Source: Bog-159 sp963843255
GTDB taxonomy: Bacteria > Acidobacteriota > Terriglobia > Bryobacterales > Bryobacteraceae
DNA: 64,000 bases
Assembly (NCBI GenBank): GCA_963843255.1
Contig: CAWJJQ010000001.1
Coordinates: 124,001-188,000, forward strand
Direction: 5' to 3'
Below, piece by piece: positions 36,177-45,652 of this stretch (the first letter of the stretch is position 1; every line of letters begins with the position of its first letter). The notes below the pieces were generated by a model. That model ran no database searches. It saw nothing but the letters and a program-made list of their open reading frames with translations, and was not told the origin of the DNA. A program made the translations under genes and the position numbers.

Positions 36177-36929
36177 ATGACTCCCACCTCCGGCCTGTTC
36201 CACACTCCCGAAGGAATTCAACTGTATTACGAGGTCTACGGTGCCGGTGAGCCGGTAGTCCTGCTGCACGGATTTGGCGGCGCCAGCCTCGATTGGGCAG
36301 TTCTGGCCGCGGAGTGGGCCGCCAATTTTCAAGTGATCGCGACCGATTTGCGCGGCCATGGACGGTCCACCAACCCGCTGGGCGTGTTCCGCCACGATGC
36401 CGCCGCACGCGATATCGTAGCCCTGCTTGATCACCTCGGCGTCCGTACTTTTAAGGGCGTAGGCGTCAGCGCCGGCGGCAATCTCCTCCTTCACATCGCT
36501 ACCAATCAGCCCGATCGCGTCCAGGCCATGGTGCTGGTCAGTTCCACCAGCCACTTCCCCGACCAGGCCCGAACCATCATGCGCGTTTACTCGACCAGCC
36601 TGCTGCCGGCTGAAGAGATGGAAAACATGCGCCGTCGCCATCCCGGCGGCGACACCCAGATCGAGGCTCTCTTCGCGCAGGCCCGCGGCTTCGCCGACAG
36701 CTATGACGACTTGGCCTTCACCCCCGCGGATCTGCAAAAGATCACCGCCCGCACGCTAATTATCCAAGGCGATCGCGACCCCTTCTATCCGGTACAAATC
36801 TCCGTGGATATGTTCAACGCGATCCCTAAATCCAGCCTCTGGATCGTGCCCGGCGGCGGGCACGGGCCCATAGGAGGAGACCGCTGGCCCGACTTCACAA
36901 AAACCGCGGCCGCTTTCCTGAGCCGGTGA
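36177..36929 (+). CDS. Alpha/beta hydrolase
   Basis: 250 aa, cytosolic. Oxyanion motif LLHGFGGAS (~29), ATDLRGHGRS, nucleophile elbow GVSAGGN (~97, G-x-S-x-G), catalytic Asp in IQGDRDPFYP (~203) and His in PGGGHGPIGG (~231). Family of esterases, epoxide hydrolases and C-C hydrolases. Substrate not predictable. Isolated gene. Confidence 0.88.
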   Translation: MTPTSGLFHTPEGIQLYYEVYGAGEPVVLLHGFGGASLDWAVLAAEWAANFQVIATDLRGHGRSTNPLGVFRHDAAARDIVALLDHLGVRTFKGVGVSAGGNLLLHIATNQPDRVQAMVLVSSTSHFPDQARTIMRVYSTSLLPAEEMENMRRRHPGGDTQIEALFAQARGFADSYDDLAFTPADLQKITARTLIIQGDRDPFYPVQISVDMFNAIPKSSLWIVPGGGHGPIGGDRWPDFTKTAAAFLSR

Positions 36930-37037
36930 TGCCCCGCAGTTGAGCCCTGGCCGGCTGCCGCCGGGGGCGCGCCGGCCGGCCACGCCCAGATGAGCCAGCC
37001 GCCCGCCTGCTCCGTATTACGATGAATCTTCAGCCGC

Positions 37038-38909
37038 ATGAAAAATATCATCGTCGGTACAGCCGGCCACATCGATCATGGCAAGACTGCCCTGGTGAAG
37101 GCGCTCACCGGCATCGACGCGGATCGTCTGGAAGAGGAAAAGCGGCGCGGCATCACGATCGATATCGGCTTCGCGCACCTGCAATTGACGCCCACCCTCA
37201 GGCTGGGATTCGTGGATGTTCCCGGGCACGAACGATTCATCAAGAACATGCTGGCCGGCGTAGGCGGAATCGACCTGGTGCTGTTCGTGATCGCGGCCGA
37301 CGAATCCATCAAGCCGCAAACCCGCGAGCATTTCGATATCTGCAGGCTGCTGGGCATTCCGCAGGGGATCGTGGCGCTTACCAAAGCCGATTTGGTGGAC
37401 CCCGATATCCTGGGGTTGGTCCGCTTGGAAGTCGAGGAGTTCGTGGCCGGATCGTTCCTGGCAGGCGCTCCCATTGTGGCGGTCAGTTCAGCCACGGGTG
37501 CCGGAATCGACGACTTGCGCCGCGAGTTGCAGCGGGTGGCATCCGCGGTGGCCGAAAAAAGCGCGGCGGGATATTTCCGTCTGCCGCTGGATCGCGCTTT
37601 CACGGTGAAAGGCTTCGGCACGGTGGTAACCGGCACGCTGATTTCGGGCGCCGTGCGCAAAGAGCAGGAAGTCGAGCTATATCCCACCGGACGCCGTCTT
37701 CGTGTGCGCGGCGTGCAGGTGTACGGAGCGGCTGCCGAACAGGCGCTCGCGGGACAGCGCACCGCGCTCAATCTGGCCGATATCGATCCGGCGGACCTTG
37801 CCCGCGGCATGGTGCTGGCCGCGCCCGGAATTTTCCGTGCCACCACGCAGGTGGATTGCAGGCTCGACCTGCTCACCTCCGCCAAGCCCCTGAAGCATCG
37901 CGCCCCCGTTCATTTCCACGCGGGCACCGCGGAGATCGAGGCCCAGGTCCGGCTGCTGGAAGGGCGCACCGCGCTTAAGCCGGGCGAGAGCGCCTGGGCA
38001 CGTATCGTTTTGCGCGAGCCTGCGCTGCTGCTGCCCGGCGACCGCTTCATCATCCGCATGTTCTCGCCGGTGGTTACCATCGGTGGAGGGGTGGTGCTGG
38101 ATACGGCAGGCGTCCGCTATCGCAAGGGCGACCGCGTGGCGGAGCGGCTGCGCACGCTGGCTGAAGCACCGGCCGCCGGACGCGTCGCGCTGCTGGTGCG
38201 GGAATCGAAATACGGCACCGGCATGGCGGAACTGGTGTCGCGCACCGGTCTGCCGGAACGCGAAATTGAAGCGGCAGGCGCGGCGGCTGCCCTGGTCATG
38301 TTGAAGCAGCCCGCGCTGTGGTTCGCGGATCGCGCCTGGTTTCAGTCGGCGCGCGAACGCCTGTTGCGGGCAGTTCGGGAGTTCCACCAGAAGAACCCGT
38401 TGCTGCCCGGCATCCCCAAACAGGATCTGCGGAGCCGCGAGTTGCCGGATTCTCCGCCGTTCCTCATCGACGCGCTGCTGGCGCAATCTAAAGAGATCGC
38501 GGTGGAAGGCGAAACAGTGCGGCTCGCCAGTCACAAGCTGACGCTGAAAGAAGATGAGGAACACGCCCGCGCTGCCATCGAGCGCGCCTTCGAGCAGGCC
38601 GGACTGGCTGTCCCGGCGGTGCCCGATGTGCTGTCCAAATCCGGCGTGGAGACTGCCCGCGCCCGGTCGCTCTTGCAGATTCTCCTCCGTGAGAAACGGC
38701 TGGTGCGCGTCAGCGACGAACTGGTCTTCCATCACAGCGCCGTGGAAAAATTACGGGCGCTGCTCGCAGCGCACAAAGGGTCGCGATTGAACGTGGGCAC
38801 TTTCAAGGATTGGACCGGGGTCTCGCGCAAGTACGCCATCCCGCTGCTCGAATACCTGGACCGCGAACGGGTCACGCGGCGGGATGGCGACGAACGGTTA
38901 GTGCTATGA
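37038..38909 (+). CDS. selB: Selenocysteine-specific elongation factor SelB
   Basis: 623 aa, the usual length. G1 GTAGHIDHGKTALVKALTG (7-25), effector region RRGITIDIGFAHL, G3 DVPGHERFIKNML (~60), G4 TKADL (~116). EF-Tu-like domains follow (FTVKGFGTVVTGTL ~190), then C-terminal winged helices (~450-620) that bind the SECIS hairpin. GIDADRLEEEK and GFAHLQL are SelB-type rather than EF-Tu. Delivers Sec-tRNA to UGA codons. No selA, selD or tRNA-Sec gene was recognised in the window. Confidence 0.95.
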   Translation: MKNIIVGTAGHIDHGKTALVKALTGIDADRLEEEKRRGITIDIGFAHLQLTPTLRLGFVDVPGHERFIKNMLAGVGGIDLVLFVIAADESIKPQTREHFDICRLLGIPQGIVALTKADLVDPDILGLVRLEVEEFVAGSFLAGAPIVAVSSATGAGIDDLRRELQRVASAVAEKSAAGYFRLPLDRAFTVKGFGTVVTGTLISGAVRKEQEVELYPTGRRLRVRGVQVYGAAAEQALAGQRTALNLADIDPADLARGMVLAAPGIFRATTQVDCRLDLLTSAKPLKHRAPVHFHAGTAEIEAQVRLLEGRTALKPGESAWARIVLREPALLLPGDRFIIRMFSPVVTIGGGVVLDTAGVRYRKGDRVAERLRTLAEAPAAGRVALLVRESKYGTGMAELVSRTGLPEREIEAAGAAAALVMLKQPALWFADRAWFQSARERLLRAVREFHQKNPLLPGIPKQDLRSRELPDSPPFLIDALLAQSKEIAVEGETVRLASHKLTLKEDEEHARAAIERAFEQAGLAVPAVPDVLSKSGVETARARSLLQILLREKRLVRVSDELVFHHSAVEKLRALLAAHKGSRLNVGTFKDWTGVSRKYAIPLLEYLDRERVTRRDGDERLVL

Positions 38910-40576
38910 CAATTTCACGGCGGAACCTGTTACGCGGTGCCATGGCCGCCTCGTTTATGCCCCGCGCCACGCAGGCGCAGGAACGGCATGCCGTGGCGGG
39001 TGAAATGACCGAATGGATCTTTGTTTCGGGAAAGCCGTACCACGATCCGTTCAACGAAATCGAACTGGACGCCATCGTGCGCGACGCGCGGGGCGGGGAA
39101 CAGCGGGTACCGGCATTTTGGGCCGCCGGCCAGGAGTGGCGCGTGCGCTACGCGGCCGGCGCGCCGGGCCGCTACACCTATGAGACCGTCTGCACGGATA
39201 CCTCCAATTCGAATTTGCACGGGCAGCAGGGTGTGCTGGAGGTCTCGCCTTACGAAGGCGACAGTCCTCTGCTGCGCCATGGGCCGCCCCGTGTCGCGCC
39301 GGACCGCCGTCACCTGGAACATGCCGATGGAACGCCTTTTTTCTGGCTGGGCGACACCTGGTGGATGGGCCTCACCAAGCGCCTGCGCTGGCCCGCCGAT
39401 TTTGAACGCCTGACGGCGGATCGCACGGCCAAAGGCTTCACCGTTGTACAAATCGTGGCGGGCCTTTATCCCGATATGCCGCAGTTCGATCCGCGCGGCG
39501 CCAACGAAGCGGGCTTCCCCTGGGCGCCGGAATTCGCGCGCATCAATCCCGCCTATTTCGACATGGCTGATTTGAGGATCCAGCACCTGGTGGATCGCGG
39601 CATTGCGCCCTGCATCGTGGGCGCCTGGGGCTATTATCTGCCGGTTCTGGGCATCGCCAAAATGAAACAGCATTGGCGATATCTGATTGCGCGGTGGGGT
39701 GCCCATCCGGCCATCTGGTGCCTGGCCGGGGAAGGAACCATGCCCTATTACCTGTCGGCGGACCAGGCCCGCGACCGCGCTTTCCAGAAGCACGGCTGGA
39801 CCGAGCTGGCCCGTTATGTCCGCGCCACGGATCCATTCCATCATCCCATCACAATTCATCCGTCCGATAGCGCGCGCAATACCGTGGAAGACGCCGCGGT
39901 CCTCGACTTCGATATGCTGCAGACCGGCCACAGCGACCGCGCCAGCATTCCGAATACGGTGAAGCTGGTGACCTCGTCCCGCGCCGCTGCGCCGGCCATG
40001 CCTGTAATCGATGGCGAGGTCTGTTACGAAGGCATCCTGGAGCAAAGCCGGCAGGAGGTGCAGCGGTTTATGTTCTGGGCCTGCGTGCTGAGCGGCGCCG
40101 CCGGCCACACCTATGGCGCTAACGGAATCTGGCAGGTAAACACGGCCGAGCAGCCTTACGGGCCGTCGCCGCACGGGCGATCGTGGGGCGACACGCCCTG
40201 GGACGTCGCGCGCGACTTACCCGGTTCGCGCCAGTTAGGCATATCGAAGGCGCTGCTGATGCGCTACCCGTGGTGGCGCCTGGAGCCGCATCCGGAGTGG
40301 GTCGAGCCGCATTGGACGCCCGCCAACTATGTGCAGCCGTACTGCGCGGGCATTCCGCGCGAGCTGCGCATTATTTTCCTTCCGGCGATGTGGGACACGC
40401 CCAAAATTGTAGAGCTGGAACCCGGCCTGACGTACCGCGCGTTCTATTTCAACCCGGCTACCGGTAAGGAGCACGCGGCGGGCAGCGCGGTCGCCGGCGC
40501 CGGCGGAGTGTGGCAACCGCCGGTTGCACCGATCTTCCAGGACTGGGTGCTGGCGTTGGAGGTGCGGGCGGGATGA
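38906..40576 (+). CDS. DUF4038/DUF5060-type exported glycosidase
   Basis: 556 aa from ATG 38906, which overlaps the selB stop (ATGA). Twin-arginine export signal ISRRNLLRGAMAASFMP. An N-terminal beta domain (EIELDAIVRDARGGEQRVPA, DUF5060-like) precedes a TIM-barrel domain of DUF4038 type (apiosidase-like): TPFFWLGDTWWMGL, VVQIVAGLYP, WCLAGEGTMPYY (candidate catalytic Glu) and PVIDGEVCYEGI (second candidate Glu). It probably acts on plant or polysaccharide side chains. Its linkage to selB looks incidental. Confidence 0.82.
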   Translation: MTISRRNLLRGAMAASFMPRATQAQERHAVAGEMTEWIFVSGKPYHDPFNEIELDAIVRDARGGEQRVPAFWAAGQEWRVRYAAGAPGRYTYETVCTDTSNSNLHGQQGVLEVSPYEGDSPLLRHGPPRVAPDRRHLEHADGTPFFWLGDTWWMGLTKRLRWPADFERLTADRTAKGFTVVQIVAGLYPDMPQFDPRGANEAGFPWAPEFARINPAYFDMADLRIQHLVDRGIAPCIVGAWGYYLPVLGIAKMKQHWRYLIARWGAHPAIWCLAGEGTMPYYLSADQARDRAFQKHGWTELARYVRATDPFHHPITIHPSDSARNTVEDAAVLDFDMLQTGHSDRASIPNTVKLVTSSRAAAPAMPVIDGEVCYEGILEQSRQEVQRFMFWACVLSGAAGHTYGANGIWQVNTAEQPYGPSPHGRSWGDTPWDVARDLPGSRQLGISKALLMRYPWWRLEPHPEWVEPHWTPANYVQPYCAGIPRELRIIFLPAMWDTPKIVELEPGLTYRAFYFNPATGKEHAAGSAVAGAGGVWQPPVAPIFQDWVLALEVRAG

Positions 40577-40596
40577 ACGGTTAGAATGGAGACTGA

Positions 40597-41802
40597 ATGC
40601 TCGGCGATAAGCGGTTCTTGCGGACAATAAAGGCGCGGAACATTCTCTCTTTCGGCCCTGATAGTCCCGAACTGGAGTTGCAGTCGTTGAACGTCCTCAT
40701 CGGCCCGAACGGCGCAGGGAAATCCAATCTCATCGAGGCGATAGCACTTCTACAAGCCGCGCCCGGAAATCTTTTAGAGCCAATCCAGGCGGGCGGCGGA
40801 ATTAGTGAGTGGCTATGGAAAGGCTCGGGTGAGACGCCTACCGGGGAGATCGATGTCACTGTATCCCACCCTCGTGGGAAGATGCCTCTTCGTCATCGGC
40901 TCGAATTCGCGATGGTCGGACAGCGCGCCGAACTCGTGGACGAAGCGATTGAGAACGCACGTCCCAGTTCGCCGGAGCAGGATGTCTACTTTTACTACCG
41001 CTACCAACAAGGCCATCCGGTATTAAACGTGAAGACGGAAACACCAGGCGATGGACGCGTGCGCCGGGTACTTCGGCGCGAAGACTTACCGCTTGACCAA
41101 TCCGTGCTGTCCCAGCGGAAAGACCCCGACCAGTACCCTGAGGTGACGTATCTCGGGAATGAGTACGCCAAGATCAAGCTCTTTCGCGAATTGAACCTTG
41201 GTCGTAATACACCACCCCGTAGGCCGCAACCGACCGATCTTCCTTCAGAGTTTCTGCGAGATGATGCCGCTAATATTGCACTGGTCCTCAATGACTTGGA
41301 GCATCGGGCCAACCTCCGAAGGAGCCTCGTTGAGAAGTTGAGAGATGCCGACGACTCCATTGAAGATTTTTCAACCAAGGTTCTGGGAGGGACCATCCAG
41401 TTGTTCCTCCATTATTCAGGTTTGAAGTCTCCCGTTCCAGCCACCCGTCTTTCCGACGGGACCATTCGCTACTTGTGCCTTCTGGCCGTGCTCTGCCATC
41501 CGGCGCCCCCACCGCTGGTTTGCCTCGAAGAGCCGGAACTGGGACTGCATCCGGACTTGCTCCCCGGACTCGCGGACTTGCTGGTCGATGCATCCCATCG
41601 TATGCAGTTGATCGTAACTACTCACTCCGATGCGCTGGTCGACGGCCTGACCAAAGTGCCCGAGGCTATCATTATTTGCGAGAAGCGTGAAGGATCAACG
41701 GAAATGAGCCGGCGTTCTAAAGATGAATTGACGAAGTGGTTGAACGAATACGGCCTGGGACAGCTTTGGCGTCGCGGCGAAATCGGGGGGAACCGTTGGT
41801 GA
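40597..41802 (+). CDS. ABC-type AAA ATPase (AAA_21/OLD-like) of a two-gene module
   Basis: 401 aa, intact. Begins FLRTIKARNILSFGPDSPEL as in RecF/OLD-type proteins. Walker A LIGPNGAGKSN (~36), signature LSDGTIRYLCLLAVL (~286), Walker B LVCLEEPELGLHP (~307) and His switch IVTTHSDAL (~340). No membrane segment or long coiled coil, so not a transporter or SMC. Overlaps the DUF4276-like gene by three bases. Same layout as 8272-10017, but sequence identity is low, so this is an independent homologue. Role in DNA-based conflict is inferred. Confidence 0.88.
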   Translation: MLGDKRFLRTIKARNILSFGPDSPELELQSLNVLIGPNGAGKSNLIEAIALLQAAPGNLLEPIQAGGGISEWLWKGSGETPTGEIDVTVSHPRGKMPLRHRLEFAMVGQRAELVDEAIENARPSSPEQDVYFYYRYQQGHPVLNVKTETPGDGRVRRVLRREDLPLDQSVLSQRKDPDQYPEVTYLGNEYAKIKLFRELNLGRNTPPRRPQPTDLPSEFLRDDAANIALVLNDLEHRANLRRSLVEKLRDADDSIEDFSTKVLGGTIQLFLHYSGLKSPVPATRLSDGTIRYLCLLAVLCHPAPPPLVCLEEPELGLHPDLLPGLADLLVDASHRMQLIVTTHSDALVDGLTKVPEAIIICEKREGSTEMSRRSKDELTKWLNEYGLGQLWRRGEIGGNRW

Positions 41803-42413
41803 ACGTCAAGGTCTACGTGGAAGGCGGCGGCGATCATAATAAAGCATTGCAAACCGAGTGCCGTCGCGGCTTTTCCGAATTCCTTAAGAAGGCCGGACTC
41901 GTAGGCCGGATGCCGCGGATCATTGCGAGTGGCGGCCGCCACCAGACCTACGAGAGCTTTCGGACCGCTCATGAAGGCGCGGCGACCTTCGATCTGCCGA
42001 TTCTGCTGGTCGACAGCGAAGTGCCCATCAGCGCGGCTACTCCATGGGAACATGTCAGACAGCGCGAGGGCGATGGATGGGAGCGTCCCCATGGAGCCTC
42101 AGACGACCAGATTCACTTTATGGTCCAGGCGATGGAGGCTTGGTTTTACGCGGACAAGGACACGCTGCAGGAATATTACGGACAGGGGTTCCGTGGGGCT
42201 AGCTTAAGTCAGCGGACAGACATCGAGGCCATTCCGAAATCCGATCTGTTCGCAGGCCTTCAGAAGGCGACGAGGGACTGCGGAAAAGGTGAGTACTCGA
42301 AAGGGGACCATTCCTTCAAAATCCTCGAGCATATCAATCCTTCAAAAGTGCGCGCCTCATCGCCATATGCCAAGAGATTCCTGGATGTCCTGGACCGCGT
42401 GTGTATCCGTTGA
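41799..42413 (+). CDS. DUF4276-like (TOPRIM-like?) protein of the two-gene module
   Basis: 204 aa from GTG 41799, inside the ATPase stop (GTGA). An ATG at 41736 in the same frame only shadows the ATPase. VKVYVEGGGDHNKALQTECR (~2-21) supplies the Glu of a TOPRIM-like site, LPILLVDSEVPI (~68) the Asp, then HFMVQAMEAWFYADKDTL (~108) and IPKSDLFAGLQKATRDCGKG (~145). DUF4276 proteins are thought to be TOPRIM-like. Nuclease activity is inferred only. Confidence 0.8.
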   Translation: MNVKVYVEGGGDHNKALQTECRRGFSEFLKKAGLVGRMPRIIASGGRHQTYESFRTAHEGAATFDLPILLVDSEVPISAATPWEHVRQREGDGWERPHGASDDQIHFMVQAMEAWFYADKDTLQEYYGQGFRGASLSQRTDIEAIPKSDLFAGLQKATRDCGKGEYSKGDHSFKILEHINPSKVRASSPYAKRFLDVLDRVCIR

Positions 42414-42464
42414 CCTGGCACCATGCCGCAGTGCAATGCTCGTGATCTTTAGTACAATCGCCAC

Positions 42465-42899
42465 ATGCAGACCCAAAATTACTCCAATCATGTGCGCTAT
42501 GTGGCCGGGTATCACTACGTCTTGGCGAGCATCCTGTTCTTCACGCTGATCGGGTCGCTGATCAATCTCTATAAATCCTGGGGCGACCACGAGCGGCTAT
42601 ACAGCGCCGCGCTGATTGTGGTGCTCACGGTATGCGGCGGTATGTTTTTCTATTACGCGCGCACGTTCGCGCTGAAGGCGCAGGACCGGGCTATCCGCGC
42701 CGAGGAGAACCTGCGTCACTTCGCCCTCACCGGCAAACTGGTCGACGCACGGCTGGACACGCGCCAGGTCGTGGCCTTGCGGTTCGCGCCGGATGACGAA
42801 TTCGTCGATATCGCCAAACGGGCCGCCGATGGCAACATGACCCCCGACGCCATCAAGCGCGCCATCAAGAACTGGAAAGCGGATAATTATAGGGCGTAG
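42465..42899 (+). CDS. Small membrane protein (DUF6526-like)
   Basis: 144 aa. Two membrane helices, YVLASILFFTLIGSLINLY (~18-36) and SAALIVVLTVCGGMFFYY (~47-64), then a cytoplasmic domain with AQDRAIRAEENLRHFALTGK and LRFAPDDEFVDIAKRAADG. It resembles DUF6526 proteins. Function unknown. A TACAAT -10-like box lies just upstream. Confidence 0.72.
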   Translation: MQTQNYSNHVRYVAGYHYVLASILFFTLIGSLINLYKSWGDHERLYSAALIVVLTVCGGMFFYYARTFALKAQDRAIRAEENLRHFALTGKLVDARLDTRQVVALRFAPDDEFVDIAKRAADGNMTPDAIKRAIKNWKADNYRA

Positions 42900-42910
42900 G
42901 AGGAGCAGCC

Positions 42911-43468
42911 GTGGCGCACACTGAATCCACCATGGTCGGGCTGGGAACGCCCGCCGCCGATTTCCGACTGCCGGATGTCATCACCGGTGCGCCGGTCAGC
43001 CTGGCGGACTTCGCCGGCAAGAAAGCCCTGCTGGTAATGTTCATCTCGCGCCACTGCCCGTACGTGCAGCACGTCAAGCACGAACTGGCGCGGATCGGGA
43101 AGGATTATGCGGCCCAACCGTTGGGCATCGTGGCGATTTCATCGAACTACGTTGCACAATATCCCGACGACGCGCCGGAACGCTTACGCGAGATGGCCGC
43201 GGAACTGGCACTGAACTATCCGATCTGCTACGACGAAACGCAAGAAGTAGCCAAGGCTTTCGACGCCGCCTGTACGCCGGATTTCTTCCTTTTCGACGCC
43301 GCGCGGAGACTGGTCTATCGCGGGCAGTTGGATGGCAGCCGTCCCAGGAATGACGTTCCTATAACCGGCGCAGACCTGCGTGCGGCTCTGGACGCAGTCC
43401 TTACCGGCCAACCGGTAAACTCGCAACAACGCCCCAGCGCAGGCTGCAACATTAAGTGGAAACCGTAG
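42911..43468 (+). CDS. Thioredoxin-like peroxiredoxin/redoxin
   Basis: 185 aa from GTG 42911, supported by AGGAGG 7 bases upstream. AhpC/TSA-type fold: PAADFRLPDVITGAPVSLAD, then LLVMFISRHCPYVQHVKHEL with a single Cys (C-P-Y-V, ~50), GIVAISSNYV, CTPDFFLFDAARRLVYRGQL. The resolving Cys is not in the usual C-x-x-C place. Other Cys residues are at ~108 and ~115. Cytosolic thiol redox protein, partner unknown. Eleven bases after the DUF6526-like gene. Confidence 0.85.
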   Translation: MAHTESTMVGLGTPAADFRLPDVITGAPVSLADFAGKKALLVMFISRHCPYVQHVKHELARIGKDYAAQPLGIVAISSNYVAQYPDDAPERLREMAAELALNYPICYDETQEVAKAFDAACTPDFFLFDAARRLVYRGQLDGSRPRNDVPITGADLRAALDAVLTGQPVNSQQRPSAGCNIKWKP

Positions 43469-43600
43469 CCGGCCGCCCGATGTTACAGGTCCATGACGGA
43501 TCTCGCTGCGGCCGTGTCTCCGCGTCTCCCCGTCCCCGCGTCTCATTTTCCCCTTGCCCTTCCCCCCAATTCTTAGGACACTGAAAACTTGGAGGTGGGA

Positions 43601-45547
43601 GTGGAGAGAAACGCCAGGAAAGGCTCGCTCGTTATTGAGCCGTCCGATCGCTGGACCGCGCAGGATGCCAGCGAGCTGTATGATGTCGCCAGTTGGGGCA
43701 AAGGTTATTTTTCGGTGGACGCCAACGGCCACCTGTCCGTGCACCCCGACAAAGATCCCCTGCGCTCCATCGACCTGAAGCAACTCGTGGATACGCTGGT
43801 GCTGCGCGGAATCTCGCTGCCCGTGCTTATCCGCTTTGCCGGAATTCTCCAACACCGTCTGGGTGAATTGCACAGCGCTTTTGAAAGCGCCATGGCAGAG
43901 CACCACTATCAGGGCACATACTGCTGCGTTTATCCCATCAAAGTCAACCAGCAACGGCAGGTCGTGGAGGAAGTACTGGAGTTCGGGAGGCCTTTCAAGT
44001 TCGGTCTGGAAGCCGGCTCCAAGCCTGAACTCATGGCCGTCATGGCCATGGCCGATAATGAGACCCCCATCATCTGCAATGGTTTTAAGGATGACGAATA
44101 CATCGAGATGGCCATGCTCGCCCAGAAGATGGGGCGGCAGATCATCCCGGTCGTGGAAAAGTATACTGAATTGCATTTGATCCTGCGTTACTCGGAGCGC
44201 GTCGGTGTGCGGCCGGTCATCGGGTTGCGCGTCAAGCTGGCCAGCCGCGGTTCCGGACGATGGCGTTCCTCCGGCGGATATCGTTCCAAGTTCGGATTGT
44301 CTGTCAGCGAGGCTATGCGCGCGTTGCAGGAGTTGAAAGATGCCGGCATGGCCGATTGCCTCAACCTGCTGCACTTCCATCTCGGCAGCCAGATCACCAA
44401 CATCCGCCAGATCAAGGCGGCCGTGAACGAAGCGGTGCGCGTATACGTGGATCTGGCCCGCGGCGGAGCAGGCCTGCGCTACCTCGACGTGGGTGGCGGA
44501 CTGGGCATCGACTACGATGGTTCCCAAACCGACTTCGAATCGAGCGTCAACTATACGCTCCAGGAATACGCCAACGATATCGTCTACCACATCCAGAGCG
44601 TCTGCGACGAAGTAGGCGTACCCCACCCGACGATCGTGACCGAGAGCGGGCGCGCCATCGCCGCGTATCACAGCGTGCTGGTCTTCAACGTCCTGGGTGT
44701 GTCGGGTATGGGCGAGTCCGATGTTCCGGCGGAGGTGCCGGCCGATGCCGAGCAGCCGCTCATCGATCTGCAGGAGACCAATCGCTCGCTCAGCACCAAG
44801 AACCTGCTGGAAAGTTATCACGACGCGCAGCAGGCGCTCGACCAGGCGCTCAATCTGTTCAGCCTCGGTTACCTCTCACTCGATCAGCGTTGCCAGTGCG
44901 AAAACCTCTATTGGGCGATTTGCCGGCGCGTGCAGGGCCTGGCGCAGTCGCTCGATTATTTCCCGGAAGAGTTGGAAGGCCTCGACGCCATGCTTTCCGA
45001 CACCTACTTCTGCAATTTCTCGCTGTTTCAGAGCATGCCGGATAGTTGGGCCATCAAGCAGTTGTTTCCGGTGATGCCGATTCACCGCCTGCAGGAAGAG
45101 CCGCTGCGTCCCGCCGTGCTCGGCGATATCACCTGCGACTCCGATGGTAAGGTGGACCAGTTCATCGATCGCCGCGACGTCAAGCGTACGCTGCTGCTCC
45201 ACCCCTTCAACGGCGGCGAATATTACCTGGGCGCGTTCCTGCTGGGCGCCTACCAGGAAATTCTAGGCGACCTGCACAACCTGTTCGGCGATACCAACAC
45301 CGTGCACGTGCGGCTGAGCGACAGCGGCGAGATCATTCTGGATTCGGTAATCAAGGGCGATACTGTACGCGAGGTATTGAACTACGTGCAATTCTCCGCC
45401 GATGCGCTGATCAGCCGGTTGCGCCGCGACGTGGAAACGGCTCTGCGGGAAGGCCGCCTGGGATACGAAGAATCCGGCCACCTGCTGCGCTTCTATGAAG
45501 AAGGACTGCACGGGTACACCTATCTGGAAGATGTGCACGAGCGGTAA
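43601..45547 (+). CDS. speA: Biosynthetic arginine decarboxylase SpeA
   Basis: 648 aa from GTG 43601, chosen because GGAGG lies 5 bases upstream; a TTG at 43589 overlaps that ribosome site. Converts arginine to agmatine (polyamine route), PLP-dependent fold III. PLP Lys in CCVYPIKVNQQR (~105), LGLEAGSKPEL-like GLEAGSKPELMAV, LLHFHLGSQ (~250), DVGGGLGIDY (~285) and ESGRAIAAYHS. Family length ~630-660. The C-rich upstream region and the ribosome site could pair with the C-rich loops of nearby small RNAs. Confidence 0.94.
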   Translation: MERNARKGSLVIEPSDRWTAQDASELYDVASWGKGYFSVDANGHLSVHPDKDPLRSIDLKQLVDTLVLRGISLPVLIRFAGILQHRLGELHSAFESAMAEHHYQGTYCCVYPIKVNQQRQVVEEVLEFGRPFKFGLEAGSKPELMAVMAMADNETPIICNGFKDDEYIEMAMLAQKMGRQIIPVVEKYTELHLILRYSERVGVRPVIGLRVKLASRGSGRWRSSGGYRSKFGLSVSEAMRALQELKDAGMADCLNLLHFHLGSQITNIRQIKAAVNEAVRVYVDLARGGAGLRYLDVGGGLGIDYDGSQTDFESSVNYTLQEYANDIVYHIQSVCDEVGVPHPTIVTESGRAIAAYHSVLVFNVLGVSGMGESDVPAEVPADAEQPLIDLQETNRSLSTKNLLESYHDAQQALDQALNLFSLGYLSLDQRCQCENLYWAICRRVQGLAQSLDYFPEELEGLDAMLSDTYFCNFSLFQSMPDSWAIKQLFPVMPIHRLQEEPLRPAVLGDITCDSDGKVDQFIDRRDVKRTLLLHPFNGGEYYLGAFLLGAYQEILGDLHNLFGDTNTVHVRLSDSGEIILDSVIKGDTVREVLNYVQFSADALISRLRRDVETALREGRLGYEESGHLLRFYEEGLHGYTYLEDVHER

Positions 45548-45652
45548 CGGCCCCAACCGGATTTCAATCACCGCGGTCTGCCAACTATATTCGCCTTGTT
45601 TTCAGCGACTTAAAAAAATCTGACACAAAACTCCCTCAGTTCTCGCTTTATG

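Noticed and set aside
36930..37037. tRNA-Sec gene expected before selB
   Set aside because: GC-rich palindromes only. No T-loop (TTCGA-type) sequence or UCA anticodon arm could be built.
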